The notes: generated by a model not told the origin, from the letters alone. A stretch of 64,000 nucleotides of DNA from VAZQ01 sp035263865 (GCA_035263865.1 DATFQX010000216.1:1-64000); one strand, 5' to 3'. Positions 17,867 through 26,353 are shown, counted from the stretch's first letter. Made by a program: numbers and translations.

Positions 17867-18062
17867 TCGCGCCTCCCCTTTCGGCAAAGCTTAGTCACGG
17901 CAAGCGGCGCTGCAAAGGCGGCAGGCCGAGGAAACCGCCAAAGCGTGGCCACAAAGCCACAGTCGCTGCTTTCTTGGATCGCGAGCAGGCCGATACCTTG
18001 ATTTCGCCGCCGTTGGCGGATCACCGTCCATGTCTCGCGATTGCTGTGGGAGAGCTCGATCC

Positions 18063-18518
18063 ATGTTGGCCCGTGCGCGGATGCTCGCTTTCGCGTTTGC
18101 CGCGGCGCTGGCGCTGCCGGTGGCGCCAGCGGGCGCTTCCAATTGGTTCGAGATGAACTTCTATATGTCCGGCCCGGAATACCAGGGCAAGCTGCCGCCC
18201 TGCGACTACCGCGACGCGCTGGTGCGGATCGCTTCGCGCTTCAACCAGAAGGAAAACATGTACTGGGCGACCGATCTGCGCATCCTCAATTTCGAGCACA
18301 TCCGCGAGACCTCGTTCCGGCCGTGGGCCGCGCAGACCATTCCACGCCGCTACTGCAGCGGCATCGTCGAGATCTCCGATGGCCGCAGATACGCCATCCA
18401 TTATTCCATCGCCGAGGACGCCGGCATGATCGGCGCGAGCTGGGGCATCGAGTGGTGCATCGTCGGGCTCGATCGCAATTGGGCTTACAATCCCGGTTGC
18501 AAGATGGCGCGCCCGTAA
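18063..18518 (+). CDS. Small exported protein of unknown function
   Basis: I do not recognise a named family. The 151-residue product starts with a signal peptide (MLAFAFAAALALPVAPAGA) followed by an aromatic-rich mature domain. It carries four cysteines (LPPCDYRD, RRYCSGI, EWCIVG and NPGCKM). I chose the ATG at 18063 because GGGAGAG lies about eight bases upstream at 18047-18053. The ATG at 18030 has no such site. With the divergent gene at 17.5 kb it forms a head-to-head pair of small secreted Cys proteins, followed by secreted RNase T2. Confidence 0.75.
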   Translation: MLARARMLAFAFAAALALPVAPAGASNWFEMNFYMSGPEYQGKLPPCDYRDALVRIASRFNQKENMYWATDLRILNFEHIRETSFRPWAAQTIPRRYCSGIVEISDGRRYAIHYSIAEDAGMIGASWGIEWCIVGLDRNWAYNPGCKMARP

Positions 18519-18845
18519 GCCGGCTGGATGAGGTCTTATTCCTTGCTTTTCATCGTCGGGCTGAACTTGCTGCTGCTGGTGAGCGACGGCTTGCGCATCT
18601 GCGGTCGTGGGCGGCGCGATGGGCCCAAATTCGGAGCCCTGCTCTTGTTCGTCCGCCAAACGCTGCCAAACTTGCGCCGTCGCAACCAAGCTTGCCCCGG
18701 CATCTAAAGTCGAGTTTGGACAAAGGAGGTTGCTGTGGGACAATGCTGCCGCCGCGATCCCGCTCCATTTCCGTTTTGTTCTTGAAATGTTCCATCGTGT
18801 GGTATTCTTGCGCATTGTCCCACGGGTTTGACGGGAGTGTTCTGC
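18519..18845. other. Intergenic region upstream of the RNase T2 gene
   Basis: There is no convincing gene in this 327-bp gap. It contains a perfect 12-bp inverted repeat (18735-18746 with 18812-18823) and, between the arms, a weak promoter-like pair (TTGAAA at 18782, TATTCT at 18803, 15-bp spacing). Confidence 0.5.
18735..18823. promoter_or_regulatory. 12-bp inverted repeat flanking the putative RNase T2 promoter
   Basis: GTGGGACAATGC (18735-18746) and GCATTGTCCCAC (18812-18823) are exact inverted copies 65 bp apart. The pair brackets a candidate promoter just upstream of the RNase T2 start. It could be a pair of operator half-sites that loop, or a long-range stem in the leader RNA. In a 64-kb window a match of this length and spacing could also arise by chance. 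Confidence 0.4.
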
Positions 18846-19541
18846 ATGGCTGGCAATGTCAGTCACGTGGGGCTCGCCGCAGTCGCGGTGTGGCTCACAG
18901 TCGGGATGGGTATCGCCGCGGCGCAGGATCGGCGCCAGAACGAACCCGGTCAGTTCGATTACTACGTGCTTTCGCTCTCTTGGTCGCCATCGTTCTGCGA
19001 AGTCTCAGGCGAACGCGGCACACCACCGCAGCAGCAATGCGGCGCGCGGGCCTACTCGTTCGTGGTGCACGGGCTTTGGCCTCAATACGAGAAGGGATTC
19101 CCGGAGTTCTGCCAGCAGCCGGCGCCGCGACTCGACCGCAATATCATCTCTTCGATGCTCGATCTGATGCCGGCGCCGCGCCTAATCTTCAATGAATGGG
19201 ACCGGCACGGCACCTGCTCGGGGCTTTCCCCCAACGCCTATTTCGAAACCGTGCGCAAGGCCCGCGCGCTGGTGAAGATTCCCGAGGCCTATATCGCGCC
19301 GAGCACGCCGCTCACGGTCACGCCGGACGAGGTGGAGGAGGCCTTCGTGAAGGCCAATCCCGGCCTCGCGCGTGACGGCATGGCGGTGGCTTGCGACAGC
19401 CGTCGCTTGGGCGAGGTGCGAATTTGCCTCGGCAAGGATCTGCGCTTCCGATCCTGCCCCGAGATCGATGCGCGCGCCTGTCGCCGCGAGCAGGTGGTCA
19501 TGCCGGCGGTGCGCGGGGCAAACGCTGCGCAGGTGCGCTAG
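18846..19541 (+). CDS. Secreted ribonuclease T2
   Basis: This 231-residue endoribonuclease cleaves single-stranded RNA through 2',3'-cyclic phosphates. A signal peptide ends near AAAQD (about residue 26), so it acts in the periplasm or outside. Active-site region CAS1 is FVVHGLWPQ (His75), and CAS2 is NEWDRHGTCSG (Glu117, His121). CAS2 has Arg where EWxKHG usually has Lys, a conservative change. Cysteines near 51, 65, 89 and 124 fit the family disulphides. I prefer the ATG at 18846, with GGGAGTG just upstream, over the in-frame start at 18828. It may scavenge nucleotides or phosphate. Confidence 0.93.
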   Translation: MAGNVSHVGLAAVAVWLTVGMGIAAAQDRRQNEPGQFDYYVLSLSWSPSFCEVSGERGTPPQQQCGARAYSFVVHGLWPQYEKGFPEFCQQPAPRLDRNIISSMLDLMPAPRLIFNEWDRHGTCSGLSPNAYFETVRKARALVKIPEAYIAPSTPLTVTPDEVEEAFVKANPGLARDGMAVACDSRRLGEVRICLGKDLRFRSCPEIDARACRREQVVMPAVRGANAAQVR

Positions 19542-19722
19542 GAAACGATTGCGCCCATCGCGGGTGCGGCGTATCCCGACTGTTGCCCTTTGGCGCGGTC
19601 CTGGATCAGCGGCGCACCGCGAGGTTTTTCACTCGCGCTGCCGCTCTTGCGAACGAGAGCTTGATCTCGCCGTTGGCCGCTCCCGCGGCACGATCTCGCA
19701 CGGCTTTACAGACTTGCGCGCT

Positions 19723-20571
19723 ATGAACTATCGGCACGCCTTTCACGCCGGAAATTTCGCGGACGTGCTCAAACACGCGGTGCTCTCGCGCATCCTCGTG
19801 CATCTGCGCCGCAAGTCGGCGCCGTTCCGCGTCATCGATATTCATGCCGGTGCTGGGCGCTACGACCTCACCGCCGCGGAGGCGCAGCGCAGCGGCGAAT
19901 GGCGCGATGGCATCGCCCGCCTCGCGGCTGCGTCGCTACCAGCGCCCGCTCGTGCACTCCTTGCGCCCTATCTCGATGCGGTCACTGCCTGCAATCCTGC
20001 CCGCCGGCTGACCGTCTATCCCGGTTCGCCGGCGCTCGCGCGGGCCTTCCTGCGCGCGCTAGATCCGCTTATCGCCTGCGAGCTCGAGCCGAGCGCCGCG
20101 GCGGGACTTGCTCGGCATCTCGCAGGAGACCGGCGCAGCAAGGCGCTGACCATCGACGGCTGGACCGCGCTCAACGCTTACGTGCCCCCGAAGGAGCGGC
20201 GCCGCCTGGTGCTCATCGATCCGGCCTATGAAGATGCTGCCGATTTCGCGCGACTTCCAGCAACGCTCGCGGCCGCGCACCGCAAATGGGCGAGCGGCAC
20301 TTATCTCCTCTGGTACCCAATCAAGGACCGCACCGCGCCCGATGCGTTGGCGCGGCGCCTGCGCAATAGTGAAATCTCTAAAATTTTGCGCGCCGAACTC
20401 AGCGTCACCGCGCGCGAGCCAAGCCGGCTCTCCGCATGCGGCCTCATCGCGATCAACCCGCCGTGGACGCTCGCTGATGAGCTTGCGGTCCTGCTGCCGG
20501 AGCTTGCCACTGTCCTCTCCGCGGCGGGCGGCGGCGCCCATCGCCTCGACTGGCTCGCCGGCGAAAGGTAG
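19723..20571 (+). CDS. rlmJ: 23S rRNA (adenine-2030-N6)-methyltransferase RlmJ
   Basis: This 282-residue SAM-dependent methyltransferase begins with the family hallmark MNYRHAFHAGNFADVLKH. The SAM-binding motif VIDIHAGAGRYDL lies near residues 38-50, and the catalytic (D/N)PPY-type motif appears as IDPAYED (about 165-171). WYPIKDR is also conserved in RlmJ/ComJ. It modifies A2030 of 23S rRNA in E. coli. I chose the ATG at 19723 because of the conserved N-terminus; the open frame continues upstream into the RNase T2 gene without similarity. No operon partner is obvious. Confidence 0.94.
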   Translation: MNYRHAFHAGNFADVLKHAVLSRILVHLRRKSAPFRVIDIHAGAGRYDLTAAEAQRSGEWRDGIARLAAASLPAPARALLAPYLDAVTACNPARRLTVYPGSPALARAFLRALDPLIACELEPSAAAGLARHLAGDRRSKALTIDGWTALNAYVPPKERRRLVLIDPAYEDAADFARLPATLAAAHRKWASGTYLLWYPIKDRTAPDALARRLRNSEISKILRAELSVTAREPSRLSACGLIAINPPWTLADELAVLLPELATVLSAAGGGAHRLDWLAGER

Positions 20572-20640
20572 TTTCGCCACTTTTCCACAGCGTTCGATTG
20601 GCCTATTTTTATCGAGCTGGCTTTGACGTTCCGCCTCCTG

Positions 20641-20761
20641 TGGGGGCCGGCGGAGTAACGGAGGCCGTAAGGCCGCTGCTTTCCCCGTTTGTGAATGTCC
20701 GGCCGAGCCGTCGCGCCGTTCTGGTCGGCGGCGGAGCAACCACGGGGAGAGGAGTTTCCCG
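20641..20761 (+). promoter_or_regulatory. Structured 5' leader of cspA, candidate thermo-responsive switch
   Basis: The leader has a GGCC-GTAA-GGCC hairpin (20663-20674). CCCCG (20683-20687) can pair with CGGGG (20743-20747), enclosing an inner GC-rich stem. The same G-run can instead pair with TTCCC at 20756-20760, placing the GAGGAG ribosome site in a hairpin loop just before the ATG. The two foldings exclude each other. Cold-shock mRNAs in other bacteria use such leaders; that this one switches is inference. Confidence 0.5.
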
Positions 20762-20977
20762 ATGGCCATGGCAGGTACGGTCAAATTTTTCAACGCCGAG
20801 CGCGGCTACGGCTTCATCAAGCCCGACGACGGCGGCCGCGACGTGTTCGTGCACGTCACCGCGGTCGAGCGGGCCGGGCTCAAATCGTTGAGCGAGGGGC
20901 AGCGCCTCTCCTTCGACGTCGAGCCCGACAAGAAGGGCAAGGGCCCGAAAGCCGTCAACCTTGTCATCACCGGCTGA
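20762..20977 (+). CDS. cspA: Cold-shock protein, CspA family
   Basis: This 71-residue single cold-shock domain binds single-stranded nucleic acid and keeps RNA unfolded. RNP1 is GYGFIKPDD (about residues 17-25) and RNP2 is VFVHVTAV (about 30-37), both with the expected aromatics. A GAGGAG ribosome site lies seven bases upstream of the ATG. The leader is long and structured (20641-20761). The stop codon falls within a small hairpin at 20975-20996. CspA-family genes are multicopy in this order, so this may or may not be the cold-induced copy. Confidence 0.95.
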   Translation: MAMAGTVKFFNAERGYGFIKPDDGGRDVFVHVTAVERAGLKSLSEGQRLSFDVEPDKKGKGPKAVNLVITG

Positions 20978-20996
20978 CCGGCGAAACAACCGGTCA
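20975..20996 (+). terminator. Hairpin overlapping the cspA stop codon
   Basis: TGACCGG (20975-20981, including the TGA stop) pairs with CCGGTCA (20990-20996) over an eight-base loop. There is no T-run after it, so termination is uncertain. It could protect the 3' end of the mRNA. Confidence 0.35.
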
Positions 20997-21074
20997 TGCT
21001 TCAGCGCCAGCAGCGCAAGCCGCCATCCGCGCATCGTTAACTTGTCAGCGATGTCCCAATCGTTGGTGTGACCC

Positions 21075-21683
21075 GTGTTGAAGTTGCGCAGCTCTCCGAC
21101 TTCGCCGTTCGTCCGGAAAATACGGATCGCCGCGAGCGTGCTTGGCCTCGAGCGAGATATCGAGCTCGATCCCGCTGATACAATGAACGCGAGCGACTCC
21201 GGGCGACAACAGAATCCGCTGGGAAAGATCCCCGCCCTCGTGCTCGAGGATGGCACGGTGCTGTTCGATTCGCGGGTGATCCTCGACTACCTCGATCATC
21301 GCGCCGGCGGTGGCCGCATCGTGCCGAGGGATGCCGGCGCGCGGTTCGCGGCCTTGCGCCTGCAGGCGCTGGCCGACGGGGTGATGGACGCCTCCGTCCT
21401 GTTGGTCTACGAGGGCCGCTTCCGACCAGCCGAGCGGCACGAGCCCAGATGGCTCGATCATCAATCCGGTAAGGTCGCCCGCACGCTCGCCGCGCTCGAA
21501 GCCGCGCCGCCGGAGCAGTCGGCGCCGCCGGATGTGGGGCAGATCGCGTTCGCTTGCGCGCTCGGCTATCGCGATTTCCGTTTCGAAGGAACGTGGCGGC
21601 GCGATCATCCGCGCCTTGTCGCCTGGCTCGATCGCTTCGCCGCGCCCGTGCCGGCCTTCGCCGCGACCGCCCCGCCGACATAG
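21075..21683 (+). CDS. Glutathione S-transferase family protein
   Basis: This 202-residue protein has a thioredoxin-like N-terminal domain (MLKLRSSPTSPFVRKIRIAA), the cis-Pro motif NPLGKIPALVLEDG (about 47-60) and the acidic SRVILDYLD (about 66-74) that binds the gamma-glutamyl group. The helical C-terminal domain ends with HPRLVAWLDRF. The catalytic Ser/Cys is likely in the SSPTSPF stretch. I chose the GTG at 21075; no ATG precedes the conserved N-terminus. It probably conjugates or reduces small electrophiles with glutathione. It converges on the outer-membrane protein gene across a shared terminator. Confidence 0.9.
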   Translation: MLKLRSSPTSPFVRKIRIAASVLGLERDIELDPADTMNASDSGRQQNPLGKIPALVLEDGTVLFDSRVILDYLDHRAGGGRIVPRDAGARFAALRLQALADGVMDASVLLVYEGRFRPAERHEPRWLDHQSGKVARTLAALEAAPPEQSAPPDVGQIAFACALGYRDFRFEGTWRRDHPRLVAWLDRFAAPVPAFAATAPPT

Positions 21684-21692
21684 CAAACGAAA

Positions 21693-21717
21693 AGCCCCGA
21701 GCCAGATGCTCGGGGCT
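21693..21717. terminator. Intrinsic terminator between GST and outer-membrane protein genes
   Basis: AGCCCCGAG (21693-21701) pairs perfectly with CTCGGGGCT (21709-21717), with a seven-base loop. On the minus strand the stem is followed by TTTTCGTTTG, so it should end the outer-membrane protein transcript. On the plus strand CCTTCAAGTTT follows, a weaker signal for the GST gene. Confidence 0.8.
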
Positions 21718-21743
21718 CCTTCAAGTTTGCGTGTAACTGCACG

Positions 21744-22397
21744 TCAGAATCGCACGTTCGCGCCCGCGCGAAAGATGCTCGTGGTGAACGATACGTTGCC
21801 GCCGGGCGCGAGCGCACAATTGAGTCCGCAATTGAAGGTGCCGAGATCGTCGTAGAGATACTCGGCCTTTAAGCTCACATTGCTGACCAAGCCGACTTCG
21901 AGGCCGGCACCGACAGTCCAGCCGGCATTGGTGATGCTGCCACCCGGAAAGCCCGGCCGGGTGGCGTTGATGTCGCCGAACGCGAGGCCGCCGGTGAGGT
22001 AAGGCAGGGAGCGGTCGAAAGCATAACCCACCCGCCCGCGCGCAGTGGCAAGCCACTTGTTGCGGGTCTCGCAACCGGGTGCGCACAACACCGTCGTCGT
22101 CCCTTTGATGCCGGACCAGTCGATGTCGCCTTCGGCGCCAATGACGGCACCAGCAAACTGCCAGTTGTAACCGATGGTGCCGCCGATGAGGCCACCCGAG
22201 AGGTCGAATGTATCTACGGCGTCCCACTGGGAGCGACCCCAGCCGCCGCCGCCGTTGATGCCGAGATAGAAGCCGGTCCCGGTAAAGATCGGATTGTAGG
22301 CCGGTCCTGGCTGGTAATACGGCGGCAGATCGGCGGCGGCCGCCGACCCTCCCACCAGCGTCAATAGACCTATGCACGCCATCACAACGCGGTTCAT
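21744..22397 (-). CDS. Outer-membrane beta-barrel protein (Omp25/31-like porin family)
   Basis: This 217-residue protein has a signal peptide ending GGSAAAADLPP, the typical cut site of this family in Hyphomicrobiales. It is rich in amphipathic strands and Gly-aromatic motifs (GFYLGINGGGGWG, AEGDIDWSG, RVGYAFDRSLPYLTGG, LKAEYLYDDLG). It ends in Phe (ANVRF), the outer-membrane assembly signal. A pair of cysteines (CAPGC) may form a loop disulphide. I chose the ATG at 22397, preceded by CTGGAGGG. The likely role is structural or a small pore. An intrinsic terminator follows. Confidence 0.9.
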   Translation of the reverse strand: MNRVVMACIGLLTLVGGSAAAADLPPYYQPGPAYNPIFTGTGFYLGINGGGGWGRSQWDAVDTFDLSGGLIGGTIGYNWQFAGAVIGAEGDIDWSGIKGTTTVLCAPGCETRNKWLATARGRVGYAFDRSLPYLTGGLAFGDINATRPGFPGGSITNAGWTVGAGLEVGLVSNVSLKAEYLYDDLGTFNCGLNCALAPGGNVSFTTSIFRAGANVRF

Positions 22398-22759
22398 GAT
22401 CTGCCCTCCAGTTGCAGCAGTTGGGCAAGACAGTAGTCCCACTCTTTTTTTCGTCTAGTGTAGGGAAGGCACACTCAAGTTTTCGGCAGAATTGAATCGG
22501 ATTACCCCGACTTATCAATACAGTAAGCAAATGCTTTGGAGCTCATTCAGATGGTAAAACAAATCTTAAAAACATTTATCAGATTGTCATCGAGCGACAT
22601 GTCCTTAGGCCGTGCACATTGAACGTTCCGCCGGAAAAGGTCCTCCCGTCCACGTGTGCCTGTGGTCTTCTTGCGGCACGCGCGCGCAGAGCCGTTTTGC
22701 GCACGAGACGTCGTTCGCGCCGGGTGGCCTGCGCCGCGCCAAGACCTTACCTTCGAAGC
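22398..22759. other. AT-rich divergent intergenic region between omp and uvrC
   Basis: I see no gene in this 362-bp gap. The stretch from 22441 to 22600 is clearly AT-richer than its surroundings, with T-runs, and is where the minus-strand omp promoter and a plus-strand uvrC promoter should lie. I cannot assign firm -35/-10 boxes. An open frame continues upstream of uvrC to 22619 without recognisable protein similarity. Confidence 0.5.
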
Positions 22760-24793
22760 ATGAACGGCACCAAGAACGATACCGATCCCGCCACTGAACT
22801 TAGGGAGGAGGACGAGGAATCGGTTCTTCCCGAACTCGAAGCCGAGATCGATCTGGCCGCTGCCGCCGGCCCGCTCGCAATGGGCCGCGCGGTGATACTC
22901 GATCATGCCAAGCTCGCGCCCTCCTCGCCTGGCGTGTATCGCATGATCGATGCCAACGGCGACGTGCTCTATGTCGGCAAGGCGAAAAACATCCGCAAAC
23001 GGATCATCGCCTATGCCCGTCCCACCGGCTACGAGCCCCGCATCGAACGCATGATCGCGGCAACGGCCGCGCTCGAATTCGTATCCACAGCGACGGAGAC
23101 CGAGGCGCTGCTGCTGGAAGCCAATCTGATCAAGCGGCTGCGCCCGCGTTTCAACGTGCTGCTGCGGGACGACAAATCATTTCCTTATATCCTGATCACC
23201 GCCGACCACTGGGCGCCGCAAATTCTCAAGCATCGCGGCGCGCGGACCCGCGATGGAAATTATTACGGTCCATTTGCCTCGGTATGGGCGGTCAACCGCA
23301 CAATCACGGCCCTCCAACGCGCCTTTCTGTTGCGCTCGTGCTCGGACCCGTTCTTCGAGAGCCGCACGCGGCCCTGTCTCCTCTACCAGATCAAGCGTTG
23401 CTCCGGCCCGTGCACGCGCGAGATCGATTTTGCCGATTACGGCAAGCTCGTGCGCGAAGCCAACGCCTTCCTCTCGGGCAAGAGCCAAGCCGTGAAGGAT
23501 GCGCTGGCAGCGGAGATGGAGAAGGCTTCCACGGCGCTCGAGTTCGAGCGCGCCGCCATCTACCGCGACCGTCTCGCCGCGCTTTCGGCAGTGCAGTCCC
23601 ATCAGGGCATCAATCCGCGCGGCGTCGAGGAGGCCGACGTGTTCGCGGTCCATCAGGCCGGCGGGTTCAACTGCGTGGAAGTGTTCTTTTTCCGCACCGG
23701 GCAGAACTGGGGCAATCGCGCCTATTTTCCTAAGGCTGATCGCTCGCTCGCGCCCGGCGAGGTGTTGGGCGCGTTTCTTGCTCAATTCTACGACGACAAG
23801 CCTGTTCCGCGCACCATCTTCGTCTCGCACGAGATCGACGAGCGTGCGCTGCTCGCTGAAGCCTTATCCACCAAGAGCGGCCACAAGGTCGAGGTGAGCG
23901 TTCCTCAGCGGGGCGAGAAGAAGGACCTCGTTGATCACGCGCTCGCCAACGCGCGCGAGGCGCTTGCGCGCAAGCTTGCCGAAAGCTCGTCCCAGCGCAA
24001 GCTCCTCGAGGTGCTCGCCGAAACTTTCGGTCTGACCGGACCGCCACGCCGCATCGAGGTCTACGACAATAGCCACATCCAGGGCAGCAACGCGGTCGGC
24101 GCAATGATTGTCGCCGGTGCGGAGGGATTTCAGAAAAACCAGTACCGCAAGTTCAACATTCATACCGCTGACCTCGCGCCCGGCGATGATTTCGCGATGA
24201 TGCGGGAGCTCCTGAGCCGCCGCTTTAAGCGCTTGATGAATGAGGCGCCGCGGGCCATGCCCGGTGCGCTGAGCCCGGCAGCGCAGGCGGGCGCGCCCCT
24301 CGATGTCGCAGGCGGCCCGGACGGGGAAAACGAGTCGCCGTGGCCCGACCTTGTCATCATCGACGGCGGCCGGGGTCAGCTCACCGCCGCGCAGGAAACG
24401 CTCACCGGTCTCGGTATCGTCGATGTGCCGCTGGTTGCTGTCGCTAAGGGCGCGGATCGGGACGCGGGCATGGAGACCTTTTTCCTGCCCGGGCGTGACC
24501 CGTTCAAACTCAAGCCGCGCGATCCGGTGCTTTATTTCGTCGAACGGCTGCGCGACGAGGCACATCGCTTTGCGGTCGGCTCGCATCGTATCCGCCGCCG
24601 GCGCGATCTACGCGAAGCGGGGTTACAGGAGATCCCCGGGATCGGCCCGACCCGCAAGCGCGCACTGCTTCACCATTTCGGAACTCTCAAGGCCATCGAG
24701 CGTGCGGCGCCAGCCGACCTTGCCAAAGTGCCTGGGATCAGCGCAGAGACGGCGCGAAAGATCTATGACTTTTTCCACGAGCGCGCGGGCTAA
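22760..24793 (+). CDS. uvrC: Excinuclease ABC subunit C
   Basis: This 677-residue nucleotide-excision repair endonuclease makes the two incisions around a lesion in the UvrB-DNA complex. The GIY-YIG domain has SPGVYRMIDANGDVLYVGKA (about residues 54-73). A UVR motif for UvrB binding is near KASTALEFERAAIYRDRL. The C-terminal RNase H-like endonuclease domain has VYDNSHIQGSNAVG, DGG and the His in DEAHRFA, and tandem helix-hairpin-helix motifs end the protein. I chose the ATG at 22760, just before the acidic N-terminus. It leads the uvrC-pgsA-moaD-moaE cluster. Confidence 0.96.
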   Translation: MNGTKNDTDPATELREEDEESVLPELEAEIDLAAAAGPLAMGRAVILDHAKLAPSSPGVYRMIDANGDVLYVGKAKNIRKRIIAYARPTGYEPRIERMIAATAALEFVSTATETEALLLEANLIKRLRPRFNVLLRDDKSFPYILITADHWAPQILKHRGARTRDGNYYGPFASVWAVNRTITALQRAFLLRSCSDPFFESRTRPCLLYQIKRCSGPCTREIDFADYGKLVREANAFLSGKSQAVKDALAAEMEKASTALEFERAAIYRDRLAALSAVQSHQGINPRGVEEADVFAVHQAGGFNCVEVFFFRTGQNWGNRAYFPKADRSLAPGEVLGAFLAQFYDDKPVPRTIFVSHEIDERALLAEALSTKSGHKVEVSVPQRGEKKDLVDHALANAREALARKLAESSSQRKLLEVLAETFGLTGPPRRIEVYDNSHIQGSNAVGAMIVAGAEGFQKNQYRKFNIHTADLAPGDDFAMMRELLSRRFKRLMNEAPRAMPGALSPAAQAGAPLDVAGGPDGENESPWPDLVIIDGGRGQLTAAQETLTGLGIVDVPLVAVAKGADRDAGMETFFLPGRDPFKLKPRDPVLYFVERLRDEAHRFAVGSHRIRRRRDLREAGLQEIPGIGPTRKRALLHHFGTLKAIERAAPADLAKVPGISAETARKIYDFFHERAG

Positions 24794-24979
24794 TGCTGTA
24801 AATGCAACCACTGCTATCGCGCCGGCGGGCGGTGCAGATCCCGAGTTCTCATCATATCTAATGCTGGGAACGGCGACGGGTATGGTTATGCCCACTGGCG
24901 GAAGCGGTTGGACGAAAGCCGATAGGTGACGCCGGCATTCCCGTTTGACGCGGGGGCAGGAAAGGTATTCCTTCGATCC

Positions 24980-25588
24980 ATGAATTCGGTCAGCTCGCGC
25001 CAAGTTTCGCCGCGGCAGCTCGCGGTACCGAATCTGCTGACCTATGCCCGCATCGCGGCGGTGCCGGCCGTCGTGGCCTGCCTGTATTGGCAGGATATTC
25101 TGCAGGGGGGGCTGTGGCTGCGCTGGGTCGCCGTTCTCATCTTCATTAGCGCGGGAGTGACCGACGCCCTCGACGGGTATTACGCGCGCAAACGGGGCGA
25201 GCAATCGGCCTTCGGCCGCATGCTCGATCCGATCGCGGACAAGCTCCTGGTGGCGTCCTGTCTATTGATGTTGGCCGCAGATGGCACCATCCGCGGCTGG
25301 TCGCTGTGGGCGGCGATCGTCATTCTCTGTCGCGAGATTTTGGTCTCGGGCCTGCGCGAATATCTTGCCGAGTTGCGGGTTAGCGTGCCGGTCACGCAGC
25401 TCGCCAAATGGAAGACGACGCTGCAACTCGTCGCCGTAGGTTTCCTCATCGCCGGGGAGGCGGGCGATGCGGTCGTGCCGGTGGTGACGCCGATCGGGCT
25501 CGCGCTTCTCTGGCTTTCGGCTTTACTCACCCTTTACACCGGCTGGGACTATTTCCACGCCGGCGTGCGTCACCTCATCAAGGATTGA
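24980..25588 (+). CDS. pgsA: CDP-diacylglycerol--glycerol-3-phosphate 3-phosphatidyltransferase
   Basis: This 202-residue inner-membrane enzyme makes phosphatidylglycerol phosphate. The CDP-alcohol phosphotransferase motif DG-x2-AR-x8-G-x3-D-x3-D is intact in DGYYARKRGEQSAFGRMLD followed by PIAD (about residues 62-84). There are about six hydrophobic segments. I prefer the ATG at 24980; an open frame extends to 24926. It follows uvrC by 186 bp and precedes moaD by three bases, an arrangement common in this order. Confidence 0.94.
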   Translation: MNSVSSRQVSPRQLAVPNLLTYARIAAVPAVVACLYWQDILQGGLWLRWVAVLIFISAGVTDALDGYYARKRGEQSAFGRMLDPIADKLLVASCLLMLAADGTIRGWSLWAAIVILCREILVSGLREYLAELRVSVPVTQLAKWKTTLQLVAVGFLIAGEAGDAVVPVVTPIGLALLWLSALLTLYTGWDYFHAGVRHLIKD

Positions 25589-25591
25589 ACG

Positions 25592-25843
25592 TTGAAGCTT
25601 CGCTATTTTGCCTGGGTCCGCGAGCGAATCGGCAAGCCCGAAGAGGAGATCGAGCCGCCGGCGGGCATTGCCACGGTCGCGGACCTCATGGGCTGGCTTA
25701 TCCAGCGCGGCGAGGAATACGCCCACGCGTTCGAAAATCCCAAAGTCATCCGCGCGGCGATCGATCGCGCCCATGTCAGGCCCGACGCGGCTATTTTAGG
25801 GGCGCGGGAGATCGCTTTCTTCCCGCCGATGACGGGAGGTTAG
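25592..25843 (+). CDS. moaD: Molybdopterin synthase sulfur-carrier subunit
   Basis: This 83-residue ubiquitin-like protein ends in Gly-Gly (FFPPMTGG), the C-terminus that is adenylated and thiocarboxylated to supply sulfur for molybdopterin. The length and the N-terminal MKLRYFAWVRERIG fit MoaD. The start is a TTG at 25592, three bases after the pgsA stop codon, so it is probably translationally coupled. It works with MoaE, encoded immediately downstream. Confidence 0.93.
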   Translation: MKLRYFAWVRERIGKPEEEIEPPAGIATVADLMGWLIQRGEEYAHAFENPKVIRAAIDRAHVRPDAAILGAREIAFFPPMTGG

Positions 25844-25858
25844 CTAACACAAGCCGGA

Positions 25859-26353
25859 ATGCAGATGGCCGCGACCGTCCGACTGCAGCGCGAGCCGTTC
25901 GATGCCGGGTGCGAGGCGGCCAAGCTCCGCCGTGGCCGCGGCGATATCGGCGCCGTGGTCACGTTTACCGGTATATGCCGCCAGGACGAGGCGGGTGCCC
26001 CGCTCGCGGCCATGACGCTCGAGCATTATCCGGGAATGGCCGAGGCCGAGGTTGTACGTCACGTCGAAGCGGCCGAGCGGCGTTGGCCCCTGCTCGGAGT
26101 TACGGTGATCCACCGCTACGGCCGGCTCGAGCCCGGCGAAGACATCGTCCTCGTCGTCACCGCCGCCGCTCACCGTCAGGATGCTTTCGCCGCCGCCGAA
26201 TTCCTGATGGACTATCTCAAAACGCGTGCGCCGTTCTGGAAGCAGGTCGAGTTTGCCGGCGGCAGGCGACCGGGCGACAAGGTCTGGGTCGACGCCAAAG
26301 ACTCGGACGACGCGCTCGCCGATCGCTGGACGCCGCGCCGCGCGGCAGAGTGA
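25859..26353 (+). CDS. moaE: Molybdopterin synthase catalytic subunit
   Basis: This 164-residue protein converts precursor Z (cPMP) to molybdopterin with MoaD. Conserved features include GAVVTFTGICR (about 31-41), LEHYPGMAEAE (about 54-64), IHRYGRLEPGED (about 83-94) and MDYLKTRAPFWKQ (about 118-130), where the lysines bind substrate and the MoaD tail. It starts 15 bp after moaD. It ends one base before the stop of convergent ilvE. It would supply cofactor for molybdenum enzymes, such as the decayed hydroxylase at 58-60 kb. Confidence 0.95.
   Translation: MQMAATVRLQREPFDAGCEAAKLRRGRGDIGAVVTFTGICRQDEAGAPLAAMTLEHYPGMAEAEVVRHVEAAERRWPLLGVTVIHRYGRLEPGEDIVLVVTAAAHRQDAFAAAEFLMDYLKTRAPFWKQVEFAGGRRPGDKVWVDAKDSDDALADRWTPRRAAE

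Noticed and set aside
18735..18823. A possible insertion-sequence end pair
   Set aside because: The enclosed 65 bp is too short for an element and no target duplication is visible, so I list it only as an inverted repeat.
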